A DNA stretch of 48,203 bases, taken from positions 1 through 48,203 of the IMG/VR virus record IMGVR_UViG_3300020410_001411. One strand, 5' to 3'. Positions 23,226-32,101 of this stretch are shown one piece after another. Origin of the DNA: a virus. A program made the position numbers and the translations under genes. Within the stretch, counting starts at the first letter, position 1. The number at the start of each line of letters is the position of its first letter. The notes under the pieces are model-generated. The model worked only from the letters and a program-made list of their open reading frames with translations, was not told the DNA's origin and ran no database searches.

Positions 23226-23927
23226 TTATTCTGACTTTGATTCTAAAACAGTATGGATGAAGCTTCTCATCTTCTCAAAAGGTGTGGACAGTGTGATGTG
23301 GTGAAATCTGGAGTGTATAGCAAAGACAACACCAACTAGCTTTCCGCGACCGTTTATAACAGGGCTACCGGAACTTCCAGGATTCGCGGGTAAAGAAAAA
23401 ATGTCAGCAGTGGTCTGACCGAGTGGTCCCTCAACAAGCTTTCCTGAATAGAACCCCTCATAAAGCATGACGAGGTTTTCCCCAAACACACCTTGTGGTG
23501 CAGCCATATTGTATACCTTTTCACCAATTTCAGGCGGAAAGTTTGCAACAGAAAGTTTTTTCGCATCCAGCCTGTTTGATGAGATAATACATGCATCAAT
23601 GTCTTTTGCCATTGCGACTACTTCAGCTCTGGCGTTTTCCATCTTATGGGTATGTATATTGATTTGATCTATATATTTCGCACCAGTCGGCTCGCAGAAG
23701 TGTTTTGCTGTCAGGACATATGATTTATCGCCGTCGTGCTCAATGATAGCACCAGAGGCAGTCGACATCCCCATCATGCGACCTTCTTCGTTGAAGATAA
23801 CTTTGGATAAACCTACAAATGCTCTTCTTCTCTGATCTAGTAAATTTTTAGTAAAAAGGTTTGTAAATGCACAGCTTGACATTAGTAAGCAGGTCATTAA
23901 GGCTGGGATTAATAATAATTTTTTCAT
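23226..23927 (-). CDS. Trypsin-like serine protease lipoprotein
   Basis: A 233-aa protein with a lipoprotein signal peptide (MKKLLLIPALMTCLLMSSC, C19 lipidated). The rest is a chymotrypsin/DegP-type fold: H76 in LTAKHFC, D111 in KDIDACII and S186 in NPGSSGSP, a complete catalytic triad with correct surrounding residues. No PDZ domain. It would act in the periplasm anchored to a membrane. It is the first gene of the only minus-strand operon in the window, followed by the J-domain gene. Possible substrates are envelope proteins or incoming competitor phage proteins; nothing in the sequence fixes this. Confidence 0.85.
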   Translation of the reverse strand: MKKLLLIPALMTCLLMSSCAFTNLFTKNLLDQRRRAFVGLSKVIFNEEGRMMGMSTASGAIIEHDGDKSYVLTAKHFCEPTGAKYIDQINIHTHKMENARAEVVAMAKDIDACIISSNRLDAKKLSVANFPPEIGEKVYNMAAPQGVFGENLVMLYEGFYSGKLVEGPLGQTTADIFSLPANPGSSGSPVINGRGKLVGVVFAIHSRFHHITLSTPFEKMRSFIHTVLESKSE

Positions 23928-24035
23928 ACAAATAAGTATGAACCCGAGTCATTAAAAGTAAAACTTATTCCCTAAATGAAATGCTTTAACTATTTATATT
24001 GGCACACACGAAATGTCTATAGAAAGAAGAACTTT
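23928..24035. other. Divergent intergenic region with CTATTTATA motif, copy 3
   Basis: This gap separates the minus-strand protease operon from the + strand PhoH gene and must hold promoters for both. CTATTTATAT is at 23990-23999, 36 bases before ATG 24036. No strong -35/-10 pair is obvious on either strand. An in-frame ATG at 23976 extends the PhoH frame, but the start at 24036 is preferred. Confidence 0.4.
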
Positions 24036-25346
24036 ATGAAAAAAAGTATATACGTGCTCGATACGAGCGTTTTTCTTACCAATGCAAACTCGGTTTATGC
24101 CTACGGCAAGAATGATATTGTCGTCCCAATGAAAGTTCTCGAAGAGATCGACAAACATAAAAAAAGACAAGATTCCGTAGGATCGAATGCTAGAACAATA
24201 ATCAGAATTTTTGATGACCTAAGAGAAGCAGGTTCACTCTATGAGGGAGTTTCTCTCGGAGAAGAGAAGGGTATGTTGACAGTAAGACCAAGTGCCTTAA
24301 ATGTCCATGCATACCTCCCAGATGATTTATCTCCTGATGTCCCTGACCACAAAATCATTGCCACAGCAATGCAGGAGCGAGAAAAGGGCCCCGACAATGA
24401 TGTCACTCTTGTTTCTCGTGATGTGAATATGCGGGTGATATGTGATGCTCTTGGGCTCCCAACAGAAGACTACAATCCAGACCAAATTTTAGAAGCCGGA
24501 GAAGAAGTTTATACTGGTTTTACAGAGGTTCTTGTCAATGATAACATTATCGATGATTTCTATATTGCAAAGCCCATCGAGATTGAAAAGAGCAACTTGC
24601 ATGCAAATCAGTTTGTTATGTTGAAATCAAACATAAACGAATCTAGAACAGCCCTTGCAAGATATGACGGAGAAAACAAACCACTCAGAATGTTGAGCAA
24701 ACGTCAGAATTTTTATGGTATCTCCCCAAGAAACAGAGAACAACAATTTGCAATGGATCTCTTGTTTGACAAAACAATTCCAGTCGTAAGTTTGATTGGT
24801 TCTGCTGGTACGGGGAAAACCTTGTGTGCTCTTTCCGCTGGACTAGAACAAGTTCTGCAGACTGAGGAGTACACCAGACTTATTGTGTCACGACCAATTC
24901 AGCCTTTGGGTAAAGACATCGGCTTTTTGCCGGGAACGATGGAAGAGAAAATGGCACCGTGGTTGACACCGATTCAAGATAATTTGCAATTTTTAATGGG
25001 AAATGATAAATTAATGCTTCAAGAATATTTAGATCGTGGTACAATAGAAATGGAAGCTATAACTTACATTAGAGGTCGCTCTATTTCAAAGGCATTTATC
25101 ATCGTCGATGAGGCTCAGAATTTAACAAGGCACGAATTGAAAACAATTGTTACAAGAATCGGAGAAGATTCAAAGTTAATATTGACTGGTGACATTGAAC
25201 AAATTGATAATGTCTATGTCGACGAAACATCTAATGGTCTTACCTATGCCGTCGAGAGATTTAAAGAGTATGATTTAGCGGGTCATGTGTCCTTCTTGAA
25301 GGGCGAAAGAAGTGCTATTGCCACTTTAGCGGCAAAGATTCTTTAA
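24036..25346 (+). CDS. phoH: PIN-PhoH family ATPase
   Basis: ATG 24036 begins the conserved MKKSIYVLDTSVFL and is preceded by AGAAAGAAGA; an upstream ATG at 23976 adds 20 atypical residues. The 436-aa protein has an N-terminal PIN RNase domain (D9 in LDTSVF, later D in PDHKIIA and SRD) and a C-terminal PhoH helicase-like ATPase with Walker A GSAGTGKT (255-262) and Walker B IIVDEAQN (D358-E359). The PIN-PhoH arrangement is that of bacterial PhoH2/YlaK-type RNA-unwinding ribonucleases. PhoH genes are common in marine phages and often tied to phosphate stress, though their phage role is unsettled. Confidence 0.9.
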   Translation: MKKSIYVLDTSVFLTNANSVYAYGKNDIVVPMKVLEEIDKHKKRQDSVGSNARTIIRIFDDLREAGSLYEGVSLGEEKGMLTVRPSALNVHAYLPDDLSPDVPDHKIIATAMQEREKGPDNDVTLVSRDVNMRVICDALGLPTEDYNPDQILEAGEEVYTGFTEVLVNDNIIDDFYIAKPIEIEKSNLHANQFVMLKSNINESRTALARYDGENKPLRMLSKRQNFYGISPRNREQQFAMDLLFDKTIPVVSLIGSAGTGKTLCALSAGLEQVLQTEEYTRLIVSRPIQPLGKDIGFLPGTMEEKMAPWLTPIQDNLQFLMGNDKLMLQEYLDRGTIEMEAITYIRGRSISKAFIIVDEAQNLTRHELKTIVTRIGEDSKLILTGDIEQIDNVYVDETSNGLTYAVERFKEYDLAGHVSFLKGERSAIATLAAKIL

Positions 25347-25381
25347 TAAAGACCTAAATACTATTAGGAGTTTTACATTCT

Positions 25382-25738
25382 ATGAAGAAAGAAATCATAA
25401 AAAACGATACAGGAACGGAAGTTACTGTCTTAATTGAACTTAAAAAACGGACACTTGCGAGAGATCCTAGAATGACCTTTACAACCAGAATGGTGAAAAC
25501 CATGTTAGAAAACGACAAAATAAAGGTTGACAAATGTGTTATATCTGATACAATAGATAATAATAGTGATCTGTCTAAAAGAATTGGTAAGTGGGTATTT
25601 TCCATTATCAACGACACGAAAGAAGTCTTAGCACCAATTCCAATGACAGCCGAGCCAACAGATGGTATCTATTCCGAGTCGTCCGTAGAAAAAGCACCTG
25701 CAAAGAAAAAAAGGACGAGAAAGAAGAAAGGAAGCTAA
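25382..25738 (+). CDS. Hypothetical basic-tailed protein
   Basis: A 118-aa protein with a folded-looking N-terminal 85 residues (alternating strands and a helix) and a Lys/Arg-rich C-terminus (KKKRTRKKKGS). No family recognised. The leader contains a small hairpin (CCTAA 25353-25357 with TTAGG 25364-25368) that overlaps the ribosome binding site AGGAG (25366-25370), so folding could limit translation. It lies between the PhoH and Fe-S nuclease genes and is probably in their operon. The basic tail may bind nucleic acid. Confidence 0.6.
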   Translation: MKKEIIKNDTGTEVTVLIELKKRTLARDPRMTFTTRMVKTMLENDKIKVDKCVISDTIDNNSDLSKRIGKWVFSIINDTKEVLAPIPMTAEPTDGIYSESSVEKAPAKKKRTRKKKGS

Positions 25739-25739
25739 T

Positions 25740-26516
25740 TTGCCTCACGTTTCATTTTCCGCTATTAAAGATTGGAAATTCTGTCCCTACTATCACAAAC
25801 TAACACGAATCGACAAAATCAAAGGCTTTGAAGGAAATATCTACACTGCCTTCGGTAAAGCGATTCATGATACTTGTGAAGCAATGTTGTTGAGCAGACA
25901 ACTAAACCAGAATTTCGAATCTGAGAAGTATTTTAAAAAAGCCCTAATCAACGAAACAAAACAACTCAAAGAAGAAGTTGAGGAAAAGACTTTGACTGAG
26001 TTTGAACAGCAGGGTGTAAGCATTTTACCTGATATTATTCCTGCTCTTCATGAGTACTTCGGTAATTTTACTCTTGTCTCTTCTGAAGAGGAGATTCACG
26101 AGAAACTTTTTTATAAGACCGATGACAACTACACCTTCAAAGGTTATGTAGATTGTTTTATTAAAACCGAAGATGGCAAATATCACATCATCGACTGGAA
26201 GACATGCTCATGGGGTTGGGACATGAAAAAGAGAACCGACCCAATGGTGACATACCAGCTTACATATTATAAGCATTTTCTCTCAGAGAAACGTGGCATC
26301 CCAAAGGAAGACATCGAGACTTACTTCGCTCTTCTCAAACGAACTGGCAAGAGAGATAAGGTTGAAATCATGAGAGTGACTTCTGGAGATAAAAAGACAA
26401 ATAATGCCCTTAAACTCCTTGAACAGTCGGTGTATAATATTGATAGAAAAAACTTTATGAAGAACAGGTTGTCCTGTTCGAGATGTGATTTTAAGGGCAC
26501 CGAGCATTGTCCATAA
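25740..26516 (+). CDS. PD-(D/E)XK nuclease with Fe-S cluster (Cas4/AddB-like)
   Basis: A 258-aa protein starting at TTG 25740, after GGAAG. It opens SFSAIKDWKFCPYYHKL, the usual entry of RecB-family nucleases. The active site is D138 (GYVDCF), D152 and K154 (IIDWKT), the D-x13-(D/E)-x-K layout. C15 together with C246-x2-C249-x7-C257 at the C-terminus forms the four-Cys set that holds a 4Fe-4S cluster in Cas4, AddB and Dna2. Likely a 5'-3' exonuclease for recombination, replication or DNA end processing. No CRISPR array or Cas1/Cas2 is present, so a phage recombination role is favoured. Confidence 0.85.
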   Translation: MPHVSFSAIKDWKFCPYYHKLTRIDKIKGFEGNIYTAFGKAIHDTCEAMLLSRQLNQNFESEKYFKKALINETKQLKEEVEEKTLTEFEQQGVSILPDIIPALHEYFGNFTLVSSEEEIHEKLFYKTDDNYTFKGYVDCFIKTEDGKYHIIDWKTCSWGWDMKKRTDPMVTYQLTYYKHFLSEKRGIPKEDIETYFALLKRTGKRDKVEIMRVTSGDKKTNNALKLLEQSVYNIDRKNFMKNRLSCSRCDFKGTEHCP

Positions 26517-26525
26517 GGAGAATCC

Positions 26526-27779
26526 ATGAAAAAAACAATTTTAACTTTGTCCGACCACCCCTTGTCTCCAAGTGGTGTTGGTACACAAACAAGATATGTG
26601 ATTGAAGCACTGTTGGCTACGGGAGATTACAAGGTAATATCTCTTGCTGGTGCCATCAAACACAATGATTACAATCCGCAACGTTTAGAAAAGTATGGAG
26701 AGGATTGGACAATTTTCCCTGTAGATGGATATGGAACTCAGGATTTGATTCGCTCCATCGTCCGCACAGAGAAGGTTGATTTGGTTTGGATTATGACAGA
26801 CCCTCGTTTCTGGGGCTGGTTGTGGGAAATCGACGACGAGATTCGTTCCACCTGTCCTTTAATATACTATCATGTTTGGGATAATTATCCTTACCCAACA
26901 TACAACAAAAAACATTACCTTTCCAACGATGTTATAGCAACTATTTCAAAGGTCACAGATGATATTGTTAAGACAGTTGCACCAGAGGTTGAGTGTCATT
27001 ACATCCCCCATGCGGTTGATGATAAGATTTTTAAGCCTGCCTCTGATGAAGAAATAAAAGAGAACAGGGACAAGATTTTTGAAAACAACAAGGATCGGTT
27101 TGTTTTATTTTTCAATAGCCGCAATGCTCGTAGAAAGCAAAGTGGTTCTTTGTTGTTTTGGTATAAAGAATTTTTAGATAAGGTAGGCCACGACAAGGCG
27201 ACCCTTATCATGCACACAGACACCAAAGACCCTCATGGTCAAGATTTGGATGCAATCATCAGGAACCTCGAATTGACCAATGGTCAGGTTTTGTTTTCTA
27301 GAAATAAGATTTCCAACGAAGACCTTGCAAAATATTATAATCTTGCAGACTGTAGTGTCATGATTTCAGATGCGGAAGGTTTTGGCTTGTCTGCCCTTGA
27401 GTCGCTTAACTGTGCGACCCCCATCATCGCAACGATGACAGGCGGTCTGCAGGAGCAGGTGTTTGATGGTGAAACCTATTTCGGCATTGGACTCGAACCA
27501 GCATCAAAAGCAATCATCGGCTCTCAAAACATCCCGTGGATTTATGAGGATCGATTGTCCGGTGATGATGTCGTCAATGCTATGCTCAAAATGTACAACA
27601 TGACTAACGAAGAAAGAAAGAAGTTGGGCTCTCTTGGTCGGGAACATGCAGAAAAGAATTATGGTTTTGAACTCTTCCAGCAGCGCTGGGTCGAACTCGT
27701 CAAAAAGACAATTGAGACTAGAGGCTCGTGGGACAAAAGAGAGGGTTATGACAGATGGACACTAACGGAGATATCATGA
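26526..27779 (+). CDS. Glycosyltransferase, GT4-like (GT-B fold)
   Basis: A 417-aa protein, start ATG 26526 after AAGGAG. N-terminal Rossmann half begins TILTLSDHPLSPSGVGTQTRYVIEALL; the C-terminal half has the donor-binding pattern SDAEGFGLSALESLNCATPIIA (in segments) with the E-x7-E type motif of GT4 retaining enzymes. It would transfer a sugar from a nucleotide-sugar donor. It is the first gene of a glycan cluster running to 34660. Acceptor could be a virion protein, host surface glycan or DNA; not decided by the sequence. The next gene overlaps its end by four bases. Confidence 0.8.
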   Translation: MKKTILTLSDHPLSPSGVGTQTRYVIEALLATGDYKVISLAGAIKHNDYNPQRLEKYGEDWTIFPVDGYGTQDLIRSIVRTEKVDLVWIMTDPRFWGWLWEIDDEIRSTCPLIYYHVWDNYPYPTYNKKHYLSNDVIATISKVTDDIVKTVAPEVECHYIPHAVDDKIFKPASDEEIKENRDKIFENNKDRFVLFFNSRNARRKQSGSLLFWYKEFLDKVGHDKATLIMHTDTKDPHGQDLDAIIRNLELTNGQVLFSRNKISNEDLAKYYNLADCSVMISDAEGFGLSALESLNCATPIIATMTGGLQEQVFDGETYFGIGLEPASKAIIGSQNIPWIYEDRLSGDDVVNAMLKMYNMTNEERKKLGSLGREHAEKNYGFELFQQRWVELVKKTIETRGSWDKREGYDRWTLTEIS

Positions 27780-29029
27780 AAAAGAAAGTAATTGTAAAAG
27801 GACCTGCACTGAGTGCATCTGGGTACGGGGAACATGCAAGACTTGTTCTTCGTGCTCTTCGTAGTAGAGAAGACTTGTTTGATGTTTATTTTGCCAACAT
27901 TGAATGGGGCAAGACAGGTTGGATTTCAGAAAACTCAGAAGAACGAGCTTGGATCGACTCTTTGATAATTAAAACTCATCATGCGGTGCAGAATAAAATT
28001 CAATTTGATTTGTCCCTTCAGGTCACTATTCCAAACGAATTTCAAAAAATTGCACCTGTAAACATCGGCATCACAGCTGGTATTGAGACTCACAAGGTCG
28101 CACCGTTGTGGCTGCAGAAATCTAACGAGATGGATAAAATCATCACCATTTCGCAACATGCCAAAAGCGGCTTTCTTGATACGAAGTATCCACTTGTGAA
28201 TGAGAAGAAAGAACATGTTACTGATTTAGTTTGTAATGTGCCTGTTGAAATTGTAGGATATCCGGTTAAGAATGTTGAACCTGCAGATGTACAGTTTGAT
28301 TTCGATACGGACTTTAACTTTCTTACTGTTGCACTGTGGGGACAGAGAAAAAATCTAGAACAAACCATTCGTGCATTTGTTGAGCAGTTCCGAGACAACG
28401 AGAACGTTGGATTAATCATTAAGACTGCTATCAAAAATGGCAGCACTTACGACAGGCTTACGATGGAACACACACTTTCCGTCATCTCCAGACGTTACGG
28501 TGAACGAAAATGTAAGATTTATCTCTTGCATGGTCGCCTCACTGAAGCGGAGATGACAACACTTCTTAACCACGACAAAGTTAAGTGCATGCTTTCATTG
28601 GCACACGGTGAGGGTTTTGGATTACCGCTCTTTGAAGCAGCATACAATGGTTTGCCAATCGTCACAACAGACTGGGGCGGCCATTTAGATTTCTTGTACA
28701 TCCCCCAGAAAGACAAAAAGGGCAAAGAAAAGAAAAAGGGAATGTTTGGTAAAGTTGCATATGATTTAAACAACGTACAAAAAGAATCAGTTTGGGAGAA
28801 TGTTGTAACACCAGATTCCAAATGGGCTTTCCCGAGTCTTCAGTCTGCAAAAACAAAGATTGCGGATGTCTACAAAGATCACAACTTGGCATTAAGCAAA
28901 GCCTCCAAGTTGAAAGAATATGTTGTTAAGGAATTTGAAGAGTCTAAGATTCTTGATAAGCTGGTACATGAAATCAATCATGACCCTCTCGGTCTTGATC
29001 AGATCGACTTAGAGGACCTATTGGTATGA
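27776..29029 (+). CDS. Glycosyltransferase, GT4-like (GT-B fold)
   Basis: ATG 27776 follows GGAGATATC and overlaps the preceding stop; the frame from 27755 is rejected. The 417-aa protein begins KKKVIVKGPALSASGYGEHARLVLRAL and has the C-terminal donor-site motif HGEGFGLPLFEAAYNGLPIV with a following W-GGH. It is related in layout to the previous gene but diverged, so it probably adds a different sugar. A Lys/Gly-rich loop (about residues 308-325) is an insertion. The stop overlaps the next start as ATGA. Confidence 0.8.
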   Translation: MKKKVIVKGPALSASGYGEHARLVLRALRSREDLFDVYFANIEWGKTGWISENSEERAWIDSLIIKTHHAVQNKIQFDLSLQVTIPNEFQKIAPVNIGITAGIETHKVAPLWLQKSNEMDKIITISQHAKSGFLDTKYPLVNEKKEHVTDLVCNVPVEIVGYPVKNVEPADVQFDFDTDFNFLTVALWGQRKNLEQTIRAFVEQFRDNENVGLIIKTAIKNGSTYDRLTMEHTLSVISRRYGERKCKIYLLHGRLTEAEMTTLLNHDKVKCMLSLAHGEGFGLPLFEAAYNGLPIVTTDWGGHLDFLYIPQKDKKGKEKKKGMFGKVAYDLNNVQKESVWENVVTPDSKWAFPSLQSAKTKIADVYKDHNLALSKASKLKEYVVKEFEESKILDKLVHEINHDPLGLDQIDLEDLLV

Positions 29030-30897
29030 TTGGTGTTGTTTGTGATTTTTATTACCCGTCCATCGGGGGAACTCAAAAGCTTTGCCAATCTGTGGTTGAC
29101 ATCTTTCGAGAAGCAGGGAACGATGTCGAAGTGATCACAACCCACGATACCAACAGGGATTTAAAATCTTTTGATTATTCTTTTGTTGAAATGCCAAATT
29201 TAGATTTCTTGAATAAACCACTCTTTTGGTCCCGTGGGTATGATAGTGTTTTTGTCTTTGCGGACTTAGGTTCACAGAGCTTACACACGATCCAGACTTC
29301 TGCAATCAATCACTCGGTACTCGTTCTCAATCTGGATGAAAATGTTTACAAGTGGGTTAAGAACGAAGAGCAGGGATATTCAAAGCAGATTGTTTCGAAA
29401 ATTGTTGAAAGAATCAAAACATTTGATACTGTTGTTTCGTTTTGTAAAGATGCTCCTGTGAACAAGTTTCTGGAAGAAAACAACATAGAATATGTTTTTA
29501 TTCCAAACTTTAGCAGAGATGTTCGAGAGACAGAAAAGAAAGAGTTCGACCTTCATTCGACATTGGGTTTGGGTAAAAACAAAAAGGTGATATTCAATCA
29601 TGGTCTTTTTGAACAAAGAAAGAACCAGCTTCATTTGATAGAGAACTTCCACAAGGCAGGCATGAAGCAAGACTACTCCCTGGTGTTTCTTGGGAGCCCA
29701 AGAGATTCGTGGGATGTTCCGTACTTTAAGGAGTGCAAAAAGTTTGTTGAAGACAACGATCTTCAGGAAAGCATTAAGTTCATCAAGGGCACAAACAACA
29801 ACTCTTTGATCGACTCTCTTCTGTTAAAATCCGATGTTTATGTTTTACCGTCCACTGCTGAGGGATTACCTCTCGTCCTCATTGAGGCAATGAGCGCAGG
29901 TCTGCCTTGGGTTTCAACACCCGTCGGCGGTGTACCAAGTGTCATGGGACCCCTTCACGGTGGTGTTGTTTTGGATAAAATAGATTTTAATCCAGAAGAA
30001 CTGAAGAATGCAATTTCTTCTGTCTTGAATAAAAACAGCAGAGAAGACTGGGAGAAGAATTTCTCAAAAGAGATTGCCTCAAAGAATTACCTATCTGTCG
30101 TCAACAAAGCAAGCTTTTCGATCAAGGAGAAGTTCAGCTTTGTGTGCCCTGCATACAATGAAGAGGAGACAATAGGTAGATATTTAAAATCTTGTTTGCA
30201 ATTTAGTGATATACTTTCAGAGGTGTATATAATCAATCATCGCTCCTCCGATAACACCCTTGGTGTAATAAAATCATTTCAGGAGCAATATAGAGATGCG
30301 GGAATTAAGCTTAATTTTAAAACTGAAAAAAGGGACTTCTCCAAGGAATTTACACTTGCAGATTTGAGGCATGATGTTATGGCTGAAAGTTCTGAAGAAA
30401 TTGTCTTTATGCACGATGCTGATTTTGTTTTTGGCAAAGGTTATTTGCAGATGATAAAAGATTCTCTCAAATCCTTGAGAAACAAGTCTGTTTATACTGT
30501 ACAGTACGGCATACCAGTTCTTGATGAAGATGTTTGCAAGATGCATGTTCCTGTTCCGAGAGTAATGAAGAAGAGTAAAACACAATATCGACAAGATCAC
30601 GTTAACGGCAAGCACGAATGGGCAAGACCGACCGATAAGAATTGTCAAGGTGTGTTGACTATCCCTGTCCGAGAGAACAGTTTGGTGTCGATAAACACTA
30701 AAACAGAAGAGGCTAAAGAGCTCCGAAGGACGATGACAACCTTTTTTGAGGATATTTATAGCGGACGAGTTACGGGGAGTTGGTTCGATTCTTATGATGC
30801 CGATAGGCTCAGGAAAGAAGAAGTATTTTTCGACAAGATACACAAAGCCGGAAATTATCAAAATGTTGATATTGACTTGTCATTGTTTAGCTACTAG
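29026..30897 (+). CDS. Bifunctional glycosyltransferase: GT4-like plus GT2-like
   Basis: A 623-aa fusion. Residues about 1-360 are a GT-B enzyme: YYPSIGGTQKLCQSV at the start and PSTAEGLPLVLIEAMSAGLP (about 281-300) with the E-x7-E motif. From about residue 370 a GT-A/GT2 domain begins FSFVCPAYNEEETI, with the DxD-type metal motif HDADF near 463 and NHRSSDNT. Two transferases in one chain suggest sequential addition of two sugars to one acceptor. ATG 29026 overlaps the previous stop. The fusion has no frameshift or internal stop. Confidence 0.85.
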   Translation: MIGVVCDFYYPSIGGTQKLCQSVVDIFREAGNDVEVITTHDTNRDLKSFDYSFVEMPNLDFLNKPLFWSRGYDSVFVFADLGSQSLHTIQTSAINHSVLVLNLDENVYKWVKNEEQGYSKQIVSKIVERIKTFDTVVSFCKDAPVNKFLEENNIEYVFIPNFSRDVRETEKKEFDLHSTLGLGKNKKVIFNHGLFEQRKNQLHLIENFHKAGMKQDYSLVFLGSPRDSWDVPYFKECKKFVEDNDLQESIKFIKGTNNNSLIDSLLLKSDVYVLPSTAEGLPLVLIEAMSAGLPWVSTPVGGVPSVMGPLHGGVVLDKIDFNPEELKNAISSVLNKNSREDWEKNFSKEIASKNYLSVVNKASFSIKEKFSFVCPAYNEEETIGRYLKSCLQFSDILSEVYIINHRSSDNTLGVIKSFQEQYRDAGIKLNFKTEKRDFSKEFTLADLRHDVMAESSEEIVFMHDADFVFGKGYLQMIKDSLKSLRNKSVYTVQYGIPVLDEDVCKMHVPVPRVMKKSKTQYRQDHVNGKHEWARPTDKNCQGVLTIPVRENSLVSINTKTEEAKELRRTMTTFFEDIYSGRVTGSWFDSYDADRLRKEEVFFDKIHKAGNYQNVDIDLSLFSY

Positions 30898-30906
30898 GGA
30901 AACAAA

Positions 30907-31488
30907 ATGAAGAAAAAGGTTAGCAAAGAACTTCATCGTCAAACACTTTTGGAGGCAGCACATGCCCTCCGTGGTGTAGATTATTGTGTCTTCTATGGAA
31001 CCGCACTTGGTCTGCATAGGGACGGAGATTTGATAGATGGCGACGATGATGTCGACCTTTTTGTCAAGGATTCTGATTTTGAAAATGTGGATACCCTTTT
31101 AAAGGAAAGTGGATTTAGAAGTTCTCAAGAAGTGAACGGACAACCTGTATTCCCAGGGATCTTTTCTCAATACTATAAGATTAGAGAGTCTGAGATCTGT
31201 CTTTTGGACATTTATTTTTATCATGATGTTCACGAGAAATTTGTCGTTGACAAGTGGAACGTCTGTGGCAGACCAGATAACAAAGAGACTTTCATCATCT
31301 TTCCAAAAGATATGATTTTTGATTGTCATGAAGTTGAGTTTTTTGGAGAAAAGATAAAAACACCAAAAAATCCAGAGTCTTTATGTAGATACATCTACGG
31401 GAATCGATTTAGAGAGCCCCTGGCAAAAGGTTCGGATTACTTTCAAAGAATCATTAATAACAGATTTGTTGTGGTATATAATAGGTGA
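30907..31488 (+). CDS. LicD/fukutin-like nucleotidyltransferase-fold transferase
   Basis: A 193-aa protein with the LicD family core: YGTALGLHRDGDLI followed by DGDDDVDLFV, giving the metal-binding acidic residues of this nucleotidyltransferase-fold family. Members transfer phosphocholine or other phosphodiester-linked groups onto glycans, for example in lipopolysaccharide or teichoic acid. It is shorter than typical LicD (about 260-270 aa) but has the key region. Neighbours are glycosyltransferases and a methyltransferase, which supports glycan decoration. Substrate not predictable. Confidence 0.7.
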   Translation: MKKKVSKELHRQTLLEAAHALRGVDYCVFYGTALGLHRDGDLIDGDDDVDLFVKDSDFENVDTLLKESGFRSSQEVNGQPVFPGIFSQYYKIRESEICLLDIYFYHDVHEKFVVDKWNVCGRPDNKETFIIFPKDMIFDCHEVEFFGEKIKTPKNPESLCRYIYGNRFREPLAKGSDYFQRIINNRFVVVYNR

Positions 31489-31499
31489 TAGAGGCTCAC

Positions 31500-32099
31500 A
31501 TGGACGACAGAGAATATTGGAACAAATTTTATAAAGAGAACAAGGAGACGAATCTTTCTTGCTCTTCTTTTGCGAATTTTTCACATCAGTGGGTTGATAA
31601 CAGAAAAAGACTTATTGAACTCGGGTGCGGTAATGGTCGCGACTCGATTCACTTTCTTAACAGTGGTCTTAATGTTACGAGCATAGACAATGCGAAGGAA
31701 ACAATAAAAGAACTTCAAAAAAACCACCCAGAAATTAATTCTATTTGTATGGATATCGACGACATTGATAGTCTGCAAGACACATATGAGATCGTTTACA
31801 GTAGATTCTTTCTTCATTCAATTGATGAAGAGCGGGAAAACAAACTTTTATCCTGGGCATACAAAAGCTTGTCTGCTGACGGTATCTTGCTTATCGAGGC
31901 TCGCACCACAAAAGACAAAGATCTCAGAAAGACCCACGATGGACACTTCAGGAGATATATTGACCCTGAAGGTTTAAAAAACAAGCTTCTAGACTTAGGT
32001 TTTAATATATCTTACAGCATTGAATCAAGAGGTCTGTCCGTTTATGGTTCAGAAGATCCTTATCTATTGAGGGTGATCGCCCAAAAAGAGGGGGGTTAA
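31500..32099 (+). CDS. SAM-dependent methyltransferase, class I
   Basis: ATG 31500 is favoured by an upstream AGAGG; the frame extends to 31485 with a GTG overlapping the previous gene. The 199-aa protein begins DDREYWNKFYKEN, then LIELGCGNGRDSIHFL (motif I, SAM binding) and VTSIDNA, followed by SICMDIDDID and YSRFFLHSI. The C-terminal strand order looks normal for class I enzymes. In this cluster it most likely methylates a sugar or sugar-phosphate; a small-molecule or protein substrate cannot be excluded. Confidence 0.8.
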   Translation: MDDREYWNKFYKENKETNLSCSSFANFSHQWVDNRKRLIELGCGNGRDSIHFLNSGLNVTSIDNAKETIKELQKNHPEINSICMDIDDIDSLQDTYEIVYSRFFLHSIDEERENKLLSWAYKSLSADGILLIEARTTKDKDLRKTHDGHFRRYIDPEGLKNKLLDLGFNISYSIESRGLSVYGSEDPYLLRVIAQKEGG

Positions 32100-32101
32100 T
32101 C

